This document shows, piece after piece, positions 22,922 to 33,760 of a DNA stretch of 64,000 nucleotides. The stretch covers positions 4,089,446-4,153,445 of the forward strand of contig NC_090172.1 of NCBI RefSeq assembly GCF_024679245.1. Direction: 5' to 3'. Source of the DNA: Pseudorasbora parva. Its lineage: Eukaryota > Chordata > Actinopteri > Cypriniformes > Gobionidae. Below the pieces are notes generated by a model. The model saw only the letters and a list, made by a program, of their open reading frames with translations. It ran no database searches and had not been told where the DNA came from. Both the position numbers and the translations under genes were made by a program. Within the stretch, counting starts at the first letter, position 1, and every line of letters starts with the position of its first letter.

Positions 22922-24083
22922 TAGGGGTGGGCAATATCTCGATATTTTAAATATATTGAGATATTTTTTCAACTCGATATGGATTTGGACACATCGTATA
23001 TATAGATATATTGTTTATATTTAATTCTGATTCCGCCACTTTGCTTGTTGCCTTCTCTGTGCTGCGCTCGCGCCTCCCGCCTCGTCGCTTTTGTTCCCCC
23101 TTCCCCTCGCGTGTTGTCTCATTGAACACGGCGGCGTCCGCAACCAGGTTAGGATTAGTTATCATGTTGACAAGCACGCGCGTTGTTCAGGACTCAGTTT
23201 AGAGACCATGTTTTCCTTCTAACACAACTGCTTGCTAAAATTCATAAAGAAATATTAATGTTCATCATAGTTCAAATCGCAAGTTTCACCCACAGTCAGG
23301 TGATTGACTCTATTGGTGCGAGACGCGGTCACAATCATGTCAGTTTATGATTTGTGTCTAACTGATCGCATGGTTTTCGGTTAAAATGTCAAAATTATCG
23401 CATATTTGAAAACATTTAAAAAGTATTGCAATATCATTATTATTTTGTCAGCTTTATCACGCGATTATGGTGAATAGGTCTATTCATGTTTTAACCAAGA
23501 GGGCGACATCCCGGGTGTCCTGAGACACAGTGCTCTTCTGTAAGTTGTACTGTATCATATAGCCTACCTTCTGACATTCATATTTAGTTCTGTAACTGGA
23601 AAAGAAGTGAAAATCAGCTAATGTGTAGCCTACATGATCCGCATGATGAGGCGCTTAGTCACGCTTTAGTAAAGAGCGCGAGATCTACTATTTGAATTTT
23701 AATATAAATATAACAGGAAGTGGTGTCATGACAAAATCAGTTTATTAATATCTCAGTCATGCCCCCATCTTTCTGCAGAATGCTTACTGTTTACTTTAAG
23801 TGTAAAAAAGGGAGTCTTTGATTCATCTTTTGAAAGCATGAAATAAATGAAAAGAAGGCAATATGTATTATTTATTTTCTTTTACAGTTATCAGGGAGTT
23901 TTTTTTTTATGTCGCAAAAGCACTTTGTTCCTTCATGAACTGACCTCTTTGCACTTTTGTGGTATTTGTGGTATTTGGCATATTTGTTTTTGCTGTAGTT
24001 TTTAGGGGGTTATTTTTCCTGTAAAGATAGAGATATATATCGTATATCGAGATATATTTTTTGCTCCATATCGCCCAGCCCTA
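22922..24083. mobile_element. Non-autonomous hAT element with exact 8-bp TSD
   Basis: Ends TAGGGGTGGGCAATAT and ATATCGCCCAGCCCTA form imperfect inverted repeats. The flanking 8-mers are GAAACAAC on both sides (22914-22921 and 24084-24091), a perfect hAT target duplication. Subterminal ATATCGAGATAT motifs repeat at both ends. No transposase frame remains. Confidence 0.85.
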
Positions 24084-24309
24084 GAAACAACACTGCCACC
24101 CATAACAGCAGACTTTCCTCAGTAACTCCACAATACAAAGACAACACAACCAGTGTAAAGTGATCCCAAACAGCATTTAAGGAACTCTAAATGTTATAAT
24201 GCAGTCCATTTAAATGTACGAGCTGCATTCAAAAAAACAAAGTATCAAACCGACTTATTCAGCATGCAGAATAAAAGTGTTTGTTAGGTTTCAAATGATA
24301 AAAACAGAT

Positions 24310-25660
24310 GTATTGTTGTCTAAAGGCCCACTGAAGTGACTTCAGTTATTTAATGTTGACAGAATTTCCACTGAGACATGAGGGGGCGAGGCATATCAAA
24401 ACAGCTCCTCCCCTTTTTTTAAATAGCCAATAGTGTTTGGTTTACAATCACAGCTCGTCTAAAGTCGTTGAGCTCAGTAAAGCCACAGATTCCTCCCAAT
24501 CGCTAACAGTTTCTCCTCCTGAGCTCCTTCATATCGCTGTAAAATATATTCTGTGCAGAGTACGGTACATTTTGGGGTTTGCGTGACACTAACATGAAAC
24601 CAGGCTTTATTTGCCCCAATTGAAAGCATATTTACACTGTGTTTATCGTTCCCTATCCCCTAGTAGGGCTGCATAATTAAGCAAAATCAAACCACAATTG
24701 TGATTTGGGTTATGTGTGATTATGAAAGCGTAAAGGCTGCGATTTTAATTAAAGTAATATATGCCCAGTGTGTTAGCGAAGAGCGGCTCTGTGATCACGA
24801 GTAAAAATTTGCTCTGGCAACGACGCTGAAGAAAGCTTCATGGACGCGCTGCCGCTCTGACGTAGATCGAATGCTTGGTCTTTTTTTAACTGTATTTAAA
24901 GAGGCTGCAAAGCAATCAAGCATGTTGATGGGCAGACTGACCACACGCAGGGCATAAGTTAACCTCATGAAATCGTTTAAATGTGAAAGTAAGAATGAAT
25001 CACTATGAATGATCACGTCATAAATGATAAGGAAACCCGCACAGCAATGATCAACTTCTCCTCTATTTTGTTTGGGAACTAATTTGGTCGGAACCAAAGT
25101 TTACAGGCCTGCGTTCTCTGGATTTCTCTTAAGCGGAGCACTTCTACATTCCAATTGGTAAGTAAAGTTGAGCTGATTTCATCTCTCCTCAACGGCCAAA
25201 TCGTCCAAGACGCAACGTGCCGCTCTCGCCGGAGCTCGCCGCCGGCTCCCATTGAAAATAAATGACTTCCGGCCACCTTGACGCTCTCGCTGGCGGCGGT
25301 GTGTGAACACACAGTAAACGCTGCTCTGTCTGAAGTTGCTTATAACGTGCGTTTGAACAAGCAACAGGAGTCAAACATCTTCACAAACTAGTGAAGCGTT
25401 CATAAACCTGTTCAACAAAATACAACATTTAATAACATGTTTAACTCACTTCATATCGTCAGTCGAGTGTTTGTGAGCTGATGTGGCTTCTCATCACAGA
25501 TTGAGACAGATAGTGTTCTATACAGTGATGAAGTCTATGTCAATCAGCACTGCATTATGATATACTTCATTATTATGAAATACCCCAAAATCTTGGTGAA
25601 GTCATGTTTACTGGCATCATGTTTAATCAAAGTTTAATAGGTGTCATGAGGACTTTAAAA
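24310..25660. repeat. Mosaic of DNA-transposon fragments
   Basis: Bases 24322-24345 (TAAAGGCCCACTGAAGTGAC) look like the outer end of a fish repeat whose other end may be GGTGTCATGAGGACTTTAA near 25640. A second, hAT-like end (TAGGGCTGCATAATTAAG) starts at 24664 within it. Minus-strand open frames at 24795-25374 have no known domain. Confidence 0.35.
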
Positions 25661-25927
25661 ACTATTGATTTGGACACTTTATATAATAGTCAAATGTTAC
25701 TGGAACATGTTGATAGGTAAATGTGATGAACTACACCTGAGAAAACTGACTTTATCCACTAAAAAAATCCTAATTACAGGTTTAAAGTCATGCAAAATGG
25801 TTAGTTAGTTAGTTATTAGAAAAGCTGTAGCATAATTCATTCGCAGAGATGCCTCTTGGTTTGAAAGTTTGCCATTTAAATACAGTATTAATACATCAAA
25901 ACCAAACTGTCTAGAAGAATTGCAATT

Positions 25928-26791
25928 CTGGATTTTAAATCTCTTCGCATCTTGTATTGTTCATTAGTGTTACCTTATTTGAACTCCTCTGTAGAGGTTT
26001 GGGGAAGCACTTACCGATATTCACTACAGCCGTTAGTAATAATACAAAAACAAGCTATGAGAATCATTCATAATGTTGGATTCGGTGAACACACAAATTC
26101 ATTCGAGATTATTAAAATACTATGATCAAATCAAACATCAAATTGCAGTATTCATGTTCAAAGTAAGAAAAAGGCTATTGCCTGGGAATATACAAAATAT
26201 GTTTTTTGAGAGGGAGGGAGGGTACAACTTAAGGGGAAGTGGAAACTTTAAGATTAATAGATTTAGAACAACAAGGAAAAGACTTTGTTTATCAATATGT
26301 GGAGTTCACTTGTGGAATAAAACAGATGAAAATTTAAAGCAATGCTCTAACATAATCCTCTTTAAAAAAATGTATAGAGAAAAGATTCTTATGAAGTATC
26401 CAGAAGTACTGTAGGAAAATGGAAGCGCTCCTTTGTTATGATTTGTAATACTTGTTAGTGGTTACTTTTGAATTATGTATGTATGTATGTACATGTGTAT
26501 GTGGATATAGATGTGTATGTATGTATATATATATACAAATGTGTACATGTGTATGTATATATGTAGATTTGTATGCGTGTAGGTGTAGGCATATGTATGT
26601 TATTTAAAGGAAAATAAGAATTAAAGGGGTAGGTTTTTTAATTGTACTTCTTCCTACTTCTTTTTCGTAGAGGAGATAAAAGCATGTATTTTTACAGGAA
26701 AGTTAGATACTTTGCTGTTTTTTTTATTTTACTTTTAAATGTCTGAACATTATTGTATTTTTATTCTCTCATGTTCGAAAAATAAATAAAT
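25928..26791 (+). pseudogene. 3' end of a non-LTR retrotransposon (RT C-terminus)
   Basis: From 25928 the frame reads LDFKSLRILYCSLVLPYLN, then VWGSTYRYSLQPL and IIQKQAMRII, the conserved end of the reverse transcriptase of many fish LINEs. A frameshift near 26075-26105 moves to a second frame that continues (LLKYYDQIKHQIAVFMFKVR, then GVHLWNKTDENLK) to a stop at 26414. A 3' region with (TATG)n and CTTCTTCCTACTTC follows, ending in an AAATAAATAAA-type tail at 26780-26791. The copy is 5'-truncated, as is normal for LINE insertion, and dead. Confidence 0.75.
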
Positions 26792-26837
26792 GCAATGACA
26801 TTCGCACACACCTTCAACTCTTGACTTAAGTACACAC

Positions 26838-27101
<264 letters not shown>

Positions 27102-27517
27102 CATTCTGGGTCCGGATGACTGTGCAGATTTGGCCCGTGATTACTGCAGCACTGGGGCTGAAGTGAGTCCTCAATAATACATGCACCACCATCCTCATCC
27201 TCACCCTCACCCATGACATCTGTCACACCTTAAATAAGGGGTATATTCATCCGTTCCTAAAGTTATCCTAACACATTTATACTAGTTAAACCATTCACTG
27301 GTTACGCTTGTGTCTGTTGACACTGAATCAGAAGAAATATCACAGTATTGTTTTGCACGTATCGTTATGCCACGAGCAGGCGCGCGCACGTCCAATCATA
27401 ATACACACAACGCAGGAGATGCGGGGGAAAAAAACTTCGGGTCACGATAAGATACTTTGTATAATTCGCTGAAAACACAAGTGAAGATCATTTCAAGCCA
27501 CTAACGTTAAAACTCAC

Positions 27518-27800
27518 CTCTCTTGAGTTCAGTGTAAAAAAAAAATCCAGCTTCTCCTTTAAGGACAGATCAAATCCAGCGCAGCTCGAGTCCACTAATA
27601 TCCCAGAATTGTCTCTCTCAAATTATCCGTTGCAACTTTCTCGCGTCCGAACAAACGTACCACTTTGCCATTTCGATTAAAAACGGACTATAATCTTCTC
27701 CCCATTGAAATTTCCGAACAGTGCGGCGTTTCTTTTCTCGTGGGAGTCGCTCGCTTGAAACTCCTTTCTGTTTTTTCTGCTTAATCAGTGCTGCTTCTCA
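27518..27800 (-). other. Putative first exon of a minus-strand gene (myo9a?)
   Basis: On the minus strand the sequence runs into CAAGAGAG followed by GTGAGTT, a strong splice donor at 27517. No ATG-initiated frame with a known product is visible, so this would be 5' untranslated. In human and other vertebrates MYO9A lies head-to-head with SENP8. The position of this exon beside the senp8 promoter fits that gene, but nothing in the sequence itself identifies myosin IXa. The 5' boundary is approximate. If right, the left 27 kb is mostly its first intron. Confidence 0.35.
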
Positions 27801-27960
27801 TCAGCGTCCAGACGCGAATGGGCGGGGTCATCTGCGGCGATGGGCGGTGGCTGCCTTTCAGAGAGGCAGTACGTGACTAGTTCCGTCACGTTGTGTTAAC
27901 AAATCACCGTCTGGCATTTAAAAGAGGCGTGTATGTACCCTGCCCCTCAATACTGTCGCA
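27800..27960. promoter_or_regulatory. Probable bidirectional promoter with GC boxes
   Basis: GC-rich, CpG-containing DNA with GGGCGGGG at 27820-27827, GGGCGG at 27843-27848 and a CCGTCACGT element resembling a CRE. It sits between a minus-strand donor at 27517 and a plus-strand donor at 28083, the layout expected for divergent transcription. There is no clear TATA box at a fixed distance. TTTAAAAG at 27918 is a weak candidate. Confidence 0.45.
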
Positions 27961-28082
27961 AAACAAGTAGAAGCGCGACATTTTCTGTCACAACAGTTAA
28001 CGCTTTACGGCACCTGCCGTCAGTGCGCTTCTTGTGGTAGAGGAAGGTGGACGTTATGAAGGCTGTTTCTTTCTTTTGCAAG
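27960..28082 (+). other. senp8: Putative 5' untranslated first exon of senp8
   Basis: The sequence ends TTTTGCAAG before GTAATA, a usable donor at 28083. An acceptor (TGCCCACAG) sits directly ahead of the senp8 coding exon at 33741. Joined, the exon would contribute a nine-codon upstream frame (MKAVSFFCK) closed by the TAA that begins the next exon. The 5' end is approximate. The link to senp8 is by position and splice sites only. Confidence 0.4.
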
Positions 28083-28489
28083 GTAATAAACAATATATTG
28101 TCGATGTGCTTTTAAACAGAGGAAGAATGCAGAGAACTCTGAAGTGTAATCGTGTTTGTTTGACCAGTGCGCAGTGCAGGAGTGATTGAGCAATGAGAAA
28201 AATAAGACAACTTTAATATTTTAAAGTTACCTATATGTAATACTAGAAGGCACATGATGTACTAGAATTAGAGTAATAACAATAGAGTGGTAATACAAAT
28301 AGAAAGTACTTTGTTGGTGAAAAGTAATGCGTTTAGAAAGGTATTATCAGAAAGATTAAATATACAATTCTTGTTTTGTTTTTTACAGAATATCTATTAT
28401 AAGTTATTTATCCTTGCACATCATTATTTTTTGAATTCATGTGTCTTGTATTGTTGAATCAAAATAACTTTCCCTTGCATTGATATCTT
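28083..28489 (+). other. Putative senp8 intron 1, start
   Basis: AT-rich with no gene signal. The inferred intron runs to 33740 and is filled from about 28.5 kb onward with repeats. Confidence 0.35.
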
Positions 28490-29340
28490 TTATCTGATGA
28501 CTGGCACGAGGGCGGGGCAACCTGTCACTCACATGAGATCCACCAATAGCAGCCATCCAATCAATTCCCCACAAAATTAAGCCCCGACCTACATTTGTTC
28601 TTGTTTGAGAAGGCGCTTCAATCTGATATACGTTACAAAAAAGAAGAAAAGACTATCGCAACTTCCGTTTCATGGCGACATTAAACATATAGACCGGGGG
28701 TATTCCATTAAAGCCGTCTCTATATTTCCTTCCCAGCGGAGCTTCGGACAATACTTTTTTTGGAACAGTTATACATTTCCATCAGGGCAACAGTAGTACT
28801 CTGTAAAATAAAGAATCTTTACCAAATATTTACCACAAAAAAAAAATATTTCTCCCAACTGGATATGACTATAAAAATGTAAAATCAGATGTTTTATAAG
28901 GGCTATTATTTTCAAAATATTTATTTATTTTACATTTAAACACCTATGTGGTTTTTAAAAATAAAAAAATATATACTGTTGTCTAAGCTCAACTAATGAC
29001 TTTCATGTGGTTTTTACATTCAAAAACATCATAATTAATAAGTAATAGTAATAATTTTCTACAATGGTTTGTGAGGCTCTCTCAAAAACGCTGGGTTATG
29101 GTGGGCGTGTCGCTGGAGACTTGAAAGTAAACGCCCACGGCTAGGATTGGATAAGATTTGCATATTTAATGAGCTTCAGCTCCCCTGTCAGTTCAGTTCA
29201 CATGAGGGAGGGATTGTTTTGAAAGCGGCAACCGGAATAATTCTCTGACAGGGCTCGTAAACGTCTTTATCAAACAAACACAATGATTTATTTCTCATCC
29301 ACCCGCGATTGATTGAAATATAGTTTTTTATTACTTGCCC
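28490..29340. repeat. Interspersed-repeat-like DNA, family unresolved
   Basis: Bases 28505-28560 (GAGGGCGGGGCAACC) and 29095-29250 (GGTGGGCGTGTCGCTGGAG, CAACCGGAATAATTCTC) have the look of abundant teleost repeats, but I find no paired ends. The open frame at 28605-28796 has no domain. Confidence 0.3.
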
Positions 29341-29622
29341 CGCCCAATCGGTGGGCACACTCAGTGGCGGTTCTACATTGAATTAGACCCTGGGCGAGAC
29401 CCCCTTCAAGCAATAAAGTGCATGGATTACGATATTCTCAGATAGGTTTCAGGCCTCACTCATATGTGGAAATTAATAAATCCGATGAATTGGATACGCA
29501 CATTTGCGCTTGCCATGTAAGCAGACAGATCGGATATCCCCATCTATGCAAGTCGTACATCATTGAAAAAGGGACTTTTTTGGTACAGATATATCAATAA
29601 AAAATTAAACATCTTTAGTTAA

Positions 29623-30305
29623 AGGTGCACTATGTAGTATTTTTGCAGTAAAATATCCAAAAACCACTAGGCCAGTGTTATATATTTTGTTCAGTTGAGT
29701 ACCTACAATATCCCAAATGTTTCCAACTATTTGTAAATTGTGAGAAAATTGCGATTTTTAACTAATGACCGGGATGTTTCAGGATTGCGTTTGAGGGAGT
29801 CGCCTGTCAATCGCGTCATATCTGCGTTACCCTCGGTTTCGGGTTTTATTTGGCAGGAGCGCTTTACTCTTAGCAGTGTGAACAAGTGAAACCACGGAGT
29901 AACGTCATAACATTGTTTTAAAAACACTTAAATGTATCTACTATGATAAACAGGGCTGTATTACCTCAAAATCATAACCGGAAGAGCGGATCAGTGCAGG
30001 CGCCCGGCGACTGTGTCCCGTCTCGTCATAATAAAAGTCCCGGTATTCGCGAGGCGGGTATTTGTTTAACAATCACTCCAGCGGCCGTGCTCAGCTCCAC
30101 AACACTCGGTCCTGCTCTGCTTTAGACTACAGTAACGTTAATAACCGCATGCATGAACATGATTTCTGCCCGAGTCCTATTTTCCACCGGCTGTGAGGTG
30201 AAGACCACATGTCCCAAGATACTGCGCTCACACTTTGCGTCATCAAACTACGCATTTGTTTTGAATAGGCGCCCTCCAGTGGACGGAAAGTTGCATAGTG
30301 CACCT
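29623..30305. repeat. TTAA MITE with AGGTGCACTATG ends
   Basis: AGGTGCACTATGTAG on the left and GCATAGTGCACCT on the right are inverted repeats, each abutting TTAA (29619-29622 and 30306-30309). The interior includes a GCGCCCTCCAGTGGAC motif near the right end and short open frames without domains. Probably a Kolobok- or piggyBac-type non-autonomous element. Confidence 0.75.
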
Positions 30306-30309
30306 TTAA

Positions 30310-31056
30310 CTAGCAGAGTATTATTTTTGGTCGTTTGTGTAAAATAAAAGGCGATGCCTACAAAAAAGCCTGCCGACAGGCTTAGGTTTTAGTAGCCCGT
30401 ATGCAAAACACACAGCCCAGAGATGTGGGGCTTTGCAAGCCCTGGCCCATAACGTTACATCTCCGAGTCTGATCCCGAATCGTAATGAACCAACAAATAA
30501 AGGATTCTCCAGCCTGTGACAGCGTTCTGAGGTATGCTCTGTTAGACACAAACACATCATTAATACGATCTGTAATGCAGCACTATCACATATAAAAACA
30601 CGTTTTACTCACATAAGTGTGCTGCACCATTCCTGTCGAATCGAATATAGAAGAAACAGCATTGTGTTTTAATCTCAATATGTCTGCAAATCCAGTGTCG
30701 ACCTGTGTCTTGTTTACAAACGATTCCGCAGTGAAATGAAGTGAACAAGCCTCAGCGTAATATCTTGCTGTCTTCAGCATGTTTATTGCTTGTTTAGCTG
30801 CACGAGTCGGTGGACGGGGCTACTGAAGCAGTTACACATTTATCTGTTGAGGCGCCTTTTCCCTGTTCTATTACGTCTTTGATCAATATATATTTGATAG
30901 CTCGCGTTTGCTGGGCCTGCTGTCAATAAAAGCTTTTCTTTGATTAACAAGGAAGGATGTTTTCAGCTCTGAAACTTACAGGATATTATTATATCACAAT
31001 GACCTTTTATATATCAACGGATCAAGGGAAAGTTGATTTCTCAATTCATCACCCCT
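30310..31056 (-). mobile_element. Right part of a second THAP-bearing TTAA element family
   Basis: The right edge is TCAATTCATCACCCCT followed by TTAA at 31057. The matching left edge (AGGGGTGATGAATTGA) is not found, so the element is truncated or the left part diverged. The minus strand carries a THAP exon starting about 276 bases inside the right end, the same layout as in the AGGGGGG family. Confidence 0.5.
30613..30780 (-). pseudogene. THAP-domain C-terminal half with splice donor
   Basis: The minus strand reads CSLHF (the C-x2-H zinc ligands of THAP), then FVNKTQVDTGFADILRLKHN and AVSSIF, an altered AVPTIF box. The exon then ends before GTGAGT at 30612. The first CxxxC ligand pair expected upstream is not recognisable, so the N-terminal half is lost or lies in another exon. 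It is clearly a different THAP sequence from that in the AGGGGGG elements. Confidence 0.6.
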
Positions 31057-32039
31057 TTAAATAACCGTGTCATCTGCAGCTTTTAAAGAGATAGTTCACA
31101 GTTTGGTTTGGTAAACAGACAGTTGATGGTATCCATATTTTTTTTTCTACTATTGAAATCATTGACTGCCGTGAACTGTTTAGTCATCAAAATTCTTTAA
31201 AATTTCATCTTTTGTGTTCAACAGAAGAAAGAAACCCGTACAGGTTTGAAACAACTTAAAAGGTTAGCTCACCCAAAAATGAAATTTATGTTATTAACGA
31301 CTCGCCCTAATGTCCTTCCACACCCGTAAGACCTCCGTTCATCTTCAGACACAGTTTAAGATATTTTATATTTAGTCCGAGAGATTCTTTCTCTCCATTA
31401 AAAACGTATGTACGCTATAGTGTCCCTTTCCAGAAGGACCAGAAAGGGAATAAAAACATCATCAGAGTAGTCCATATGAGACATCAGTGGGTTAGTTAGA
31501 ATCTCTTAAAGCATCGAAAATACATTTTGGTCCCAAAATAACAAAAACTACCACTTTATTTTGAATTTTCTTGAGTTTGTTTTCAATCCGTGTTCACAAC
31601 TGCGTCTACCTCACACTGTAAAAAAAAGTCTGTAAAAATAGGGCACAATGTACTGTATAAATGAAATGAAATTAAGTAATTTTCCGTATTGTTTTTTTAC
31701 AGGTGTTTTACCTGTGTTTTGAACTACACATGAATTCGTTTTTTGTTTTAAAGGGGGGGTGAAACACTCAGTTTCAGTCAGTGTCATGTCAATCTTGAGT
31801 ACCTATAGAGTAGCATTGCATCCTGCATATCTCCGAAAAGTCTTTATTTTTTTTAATAATTATATAAGAAAGATGCGCTGTTCCGAGTCTTTCCGAAAAA
31901 AGCCGAGCGGGTGGGGGCGTGTCGTGTGAGCGGAGCTAAATAATGACGTGTGCGCGCTGCTGCTATTGTGTTGAGTCGAGTGCGTCGTAAAGCTGTCATC
32001 CCTAACAGCGGGAAAAAAAACTTTATTCAAAATAAAAAT

Positions 32040-32149
32040 ATGGCTTTTAATCAGATACAGCCATACATCTATGATCCGGAATCAGACCCAGAGGCTGCAG
32101 TTGAACAGGAGCAGCAGCAAAAATGACTAGAGCAGGACGTCTCTATGTG
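32040..32149 (+). pseudogene. P2X7-like first exon in copy 2, nonsense mutated
   Basis: Same exon as at 16908-17017, with the start and the GTACAAG donor kept. The codon after the QQQK stretch is TGA instead of CGA, so the frame is closed after 28 codons. Confidence 0.55.
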
Positions 32150-32356
32150 GTACAAGTTATACACTAACTATATAATATGCTTAGCGGCTTGTGTTATTTA
32201 CATATTTATACTTGAATTATATCGTCGTATTTTTGTCTTTGAAGGTGTACATGTGGGAAGTGCAGTTGTGCACGTGTGTTTGTGTGTTTACGCGTGGTTT
32301 GTGTAGACAGTAAGCGGACTAAAAAAAACACAGACATTTGAAGCAGTCTCACTCAC

Positions 32357-32602
32357 CCTTCTAACGTTGGGACTGCTCCATCATTCAGCATTAGGCGATC
32401 GGGAAAATCCGGCGTCGAGCTGGGCCTTGTTTATGAAACAGTCGGCACCGAAATGCAGCGAACAGATATAAACATTCGCGCAACTCAGTTGCTGATCCGG
32501 AAAAGCAAATTACATCCACTGTTGCCTTACCGCGGGGTTTTTGGGGAATCTGTGCAGGACTGTCTTGGTCTGGCAACCAAAAACGCCATTTTTATGTGAC
32601 AT
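32357..32602 (-). pseudogene. THAP exon remnant in copy 2
   Basis: Same decayed THAP exon as in copy 1, on the minus strand, with the in-frame TAA after QQWM. Small deletions lie near the start and before the GTGAGT donor. Confidence 0.6.
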
Positions 32603-33237
32603 TGTTATGTGCACATCACCTGTCCTACAAGCATCCTACAAGCCAGCGCTTTGATGGGCATAGGCTGTTGCTTTCGCTCTCTCCTTCGCTCTCTCTCACG
32701 CGCTTCCGGTAGAATTGTCCGTAAGGCCCATACAAGGAAATTCCGCCCCCATTAACGTCAAAGGGGACGCATGATCTCAAAAAACTTGCCGAAACTTATG
32801 ACTAACCGGAAGTAGTATTTTTGACAAAGAAATACTCCCATCAAACGTCCACCTTAACTTTTGAAACTTTGTCTATGTTTAGTATGGGATTCCAAGTCTT
32901 TAACAGTGTAAAAAGATCAGTATGCATGAAACAGCATTTCACCCCCCCTTTAAGGGTTAACGGAAATTTCTGGATTATGTACTGGCAGAAAATTACCAGC
33001 ACATTTTCCGTTTTTATTTTTTACAGTGCAGACTATAAATGAAGCTCATAAATGACCGTCAGCAACATCATTGCGCAGGCGCGGATTGAAAATAGACCCA
33101 GAAGAGAAGACAATGCTGAATAAAGTCGTAGTTTTTGGGGACACTAAAATTATGATCCAAGTTATTCAACTAAATATACAAATAAAGTAGGTCAAATTTA
33201 ATTCTATAAACTATTCACATCAAACTAGCCAAATCAA

Positions 33238-33340
33238 AATGTGTTGCAATATTGTCCTGTTTGACACTGTGAAGCTGCTTTGAAACAATCGTCATTGTAA
33301 AAGCACTATATAAATAAAGTTGATTGATTGATTGATTGAG
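33238..33340 (+). mobile_element. LINE/SINE-type tail with (TTGA)n
   Basis: GAAGCTGCTTTGAAACAATC, then AAAAGCACTATATAAATAAA and a (GATT)n tail are typical of the 3' end of teleost L2-like LINEs and derived SINEs. No coding part is present. Confidence 0.55.
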
Positions 33341-33740
33341 TTTTTGTTATTTTTGGACCAAAATATTTTTTCTAAATAAATTTTCAATGCTTCAAGAGAT
33401 TCTAACTAACCCACCGATGTCCCATATGGGCTTTGATGATATTTTTATTCCCTTTCTGGTCCTTCTGGACATGGACTGTATACCGTACACACATTTTCAA
33501 AGGAGAGACAGAAAGCTCTCGAACTAAATATAAAATATCTTAAACTGTGTCTGAAGACCCGTCTTACGGGTGTGGAACGACATTAGGGTCATTAATGACA
33601 TCATTTTCATTTTTGGGTGAACTAACCCTTTAAGGGTGAAATGGCATCATTATGTCCCACAAATTGATTAATAACACATGGTATTAACATTGGTACCCCA
33701 TATGTAAAAGAGTAAAATCTCTATGTTCTCATGCCCACAG

Positions 33741-33760
33741 TAACTCAGGTGGCCTTGAGG
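33741..33760 (+). other. senp8: senp8 5' UTR part of the coding exon
   Basis: Twenty bases between the inferred acceptor and the ATG. They start with TAA, which would close the upstream nine-codon frame of the putative first exon. Confidence 0.45.

Larger units (their letters stand above)
31752..32949 (+). mobile_element. TTAA-flanked Kolobok-like element, copy 2
   Basis: Starts AGGGGGGGTGAAACACTCAG, ends CATTTCACCCCCCCT, with TTAA on both sides (31748-31751 and 32950-32953). Same orientation as copy 1. It lacks about 270 bases present in the middle of copy 1, so its two remnant exons are closer together. Confidence 0.8.
31614..33028. repeat. CACTGTAAAAA MITE nested in the TTAA MITE
   Basis: Bounded by CACTGTAAAAAAAAGTCTG and a right edge ending TTTTTTACAGTG, inverted repeats of a common fish MITE type. 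It is interrupted in turn by the Kolobok-like copy 2. Confidence 0.65.
31260..33629. repeat. Foldback TTAA MITE split by two nested insertions
   Basis: The left edge AAGGTTAGCTCACCCAAAAA and right edge TTTTTGGGTGAACTAACCCT are inverted repeats, each beside TTAA (31256-31259 and 33630-33633). Inner parts also pair: GTGGGTTAGTTAGAATCTCT at 31488 with AGAGATTCTAACTAACCCAC at 33394. The arms are interrupted by the CACTGTAAAAA element at 31614-33028. Confidence 0.8.

Noticed and set aside
33731..33760. Earlier in-frame ATG for senp8 (adds ten residues)
   Set aside because: CCCACAG directly after it looks like the splice acceptor, and the family start MDPVVLSY at 33761 gives the usual 212-residue length.
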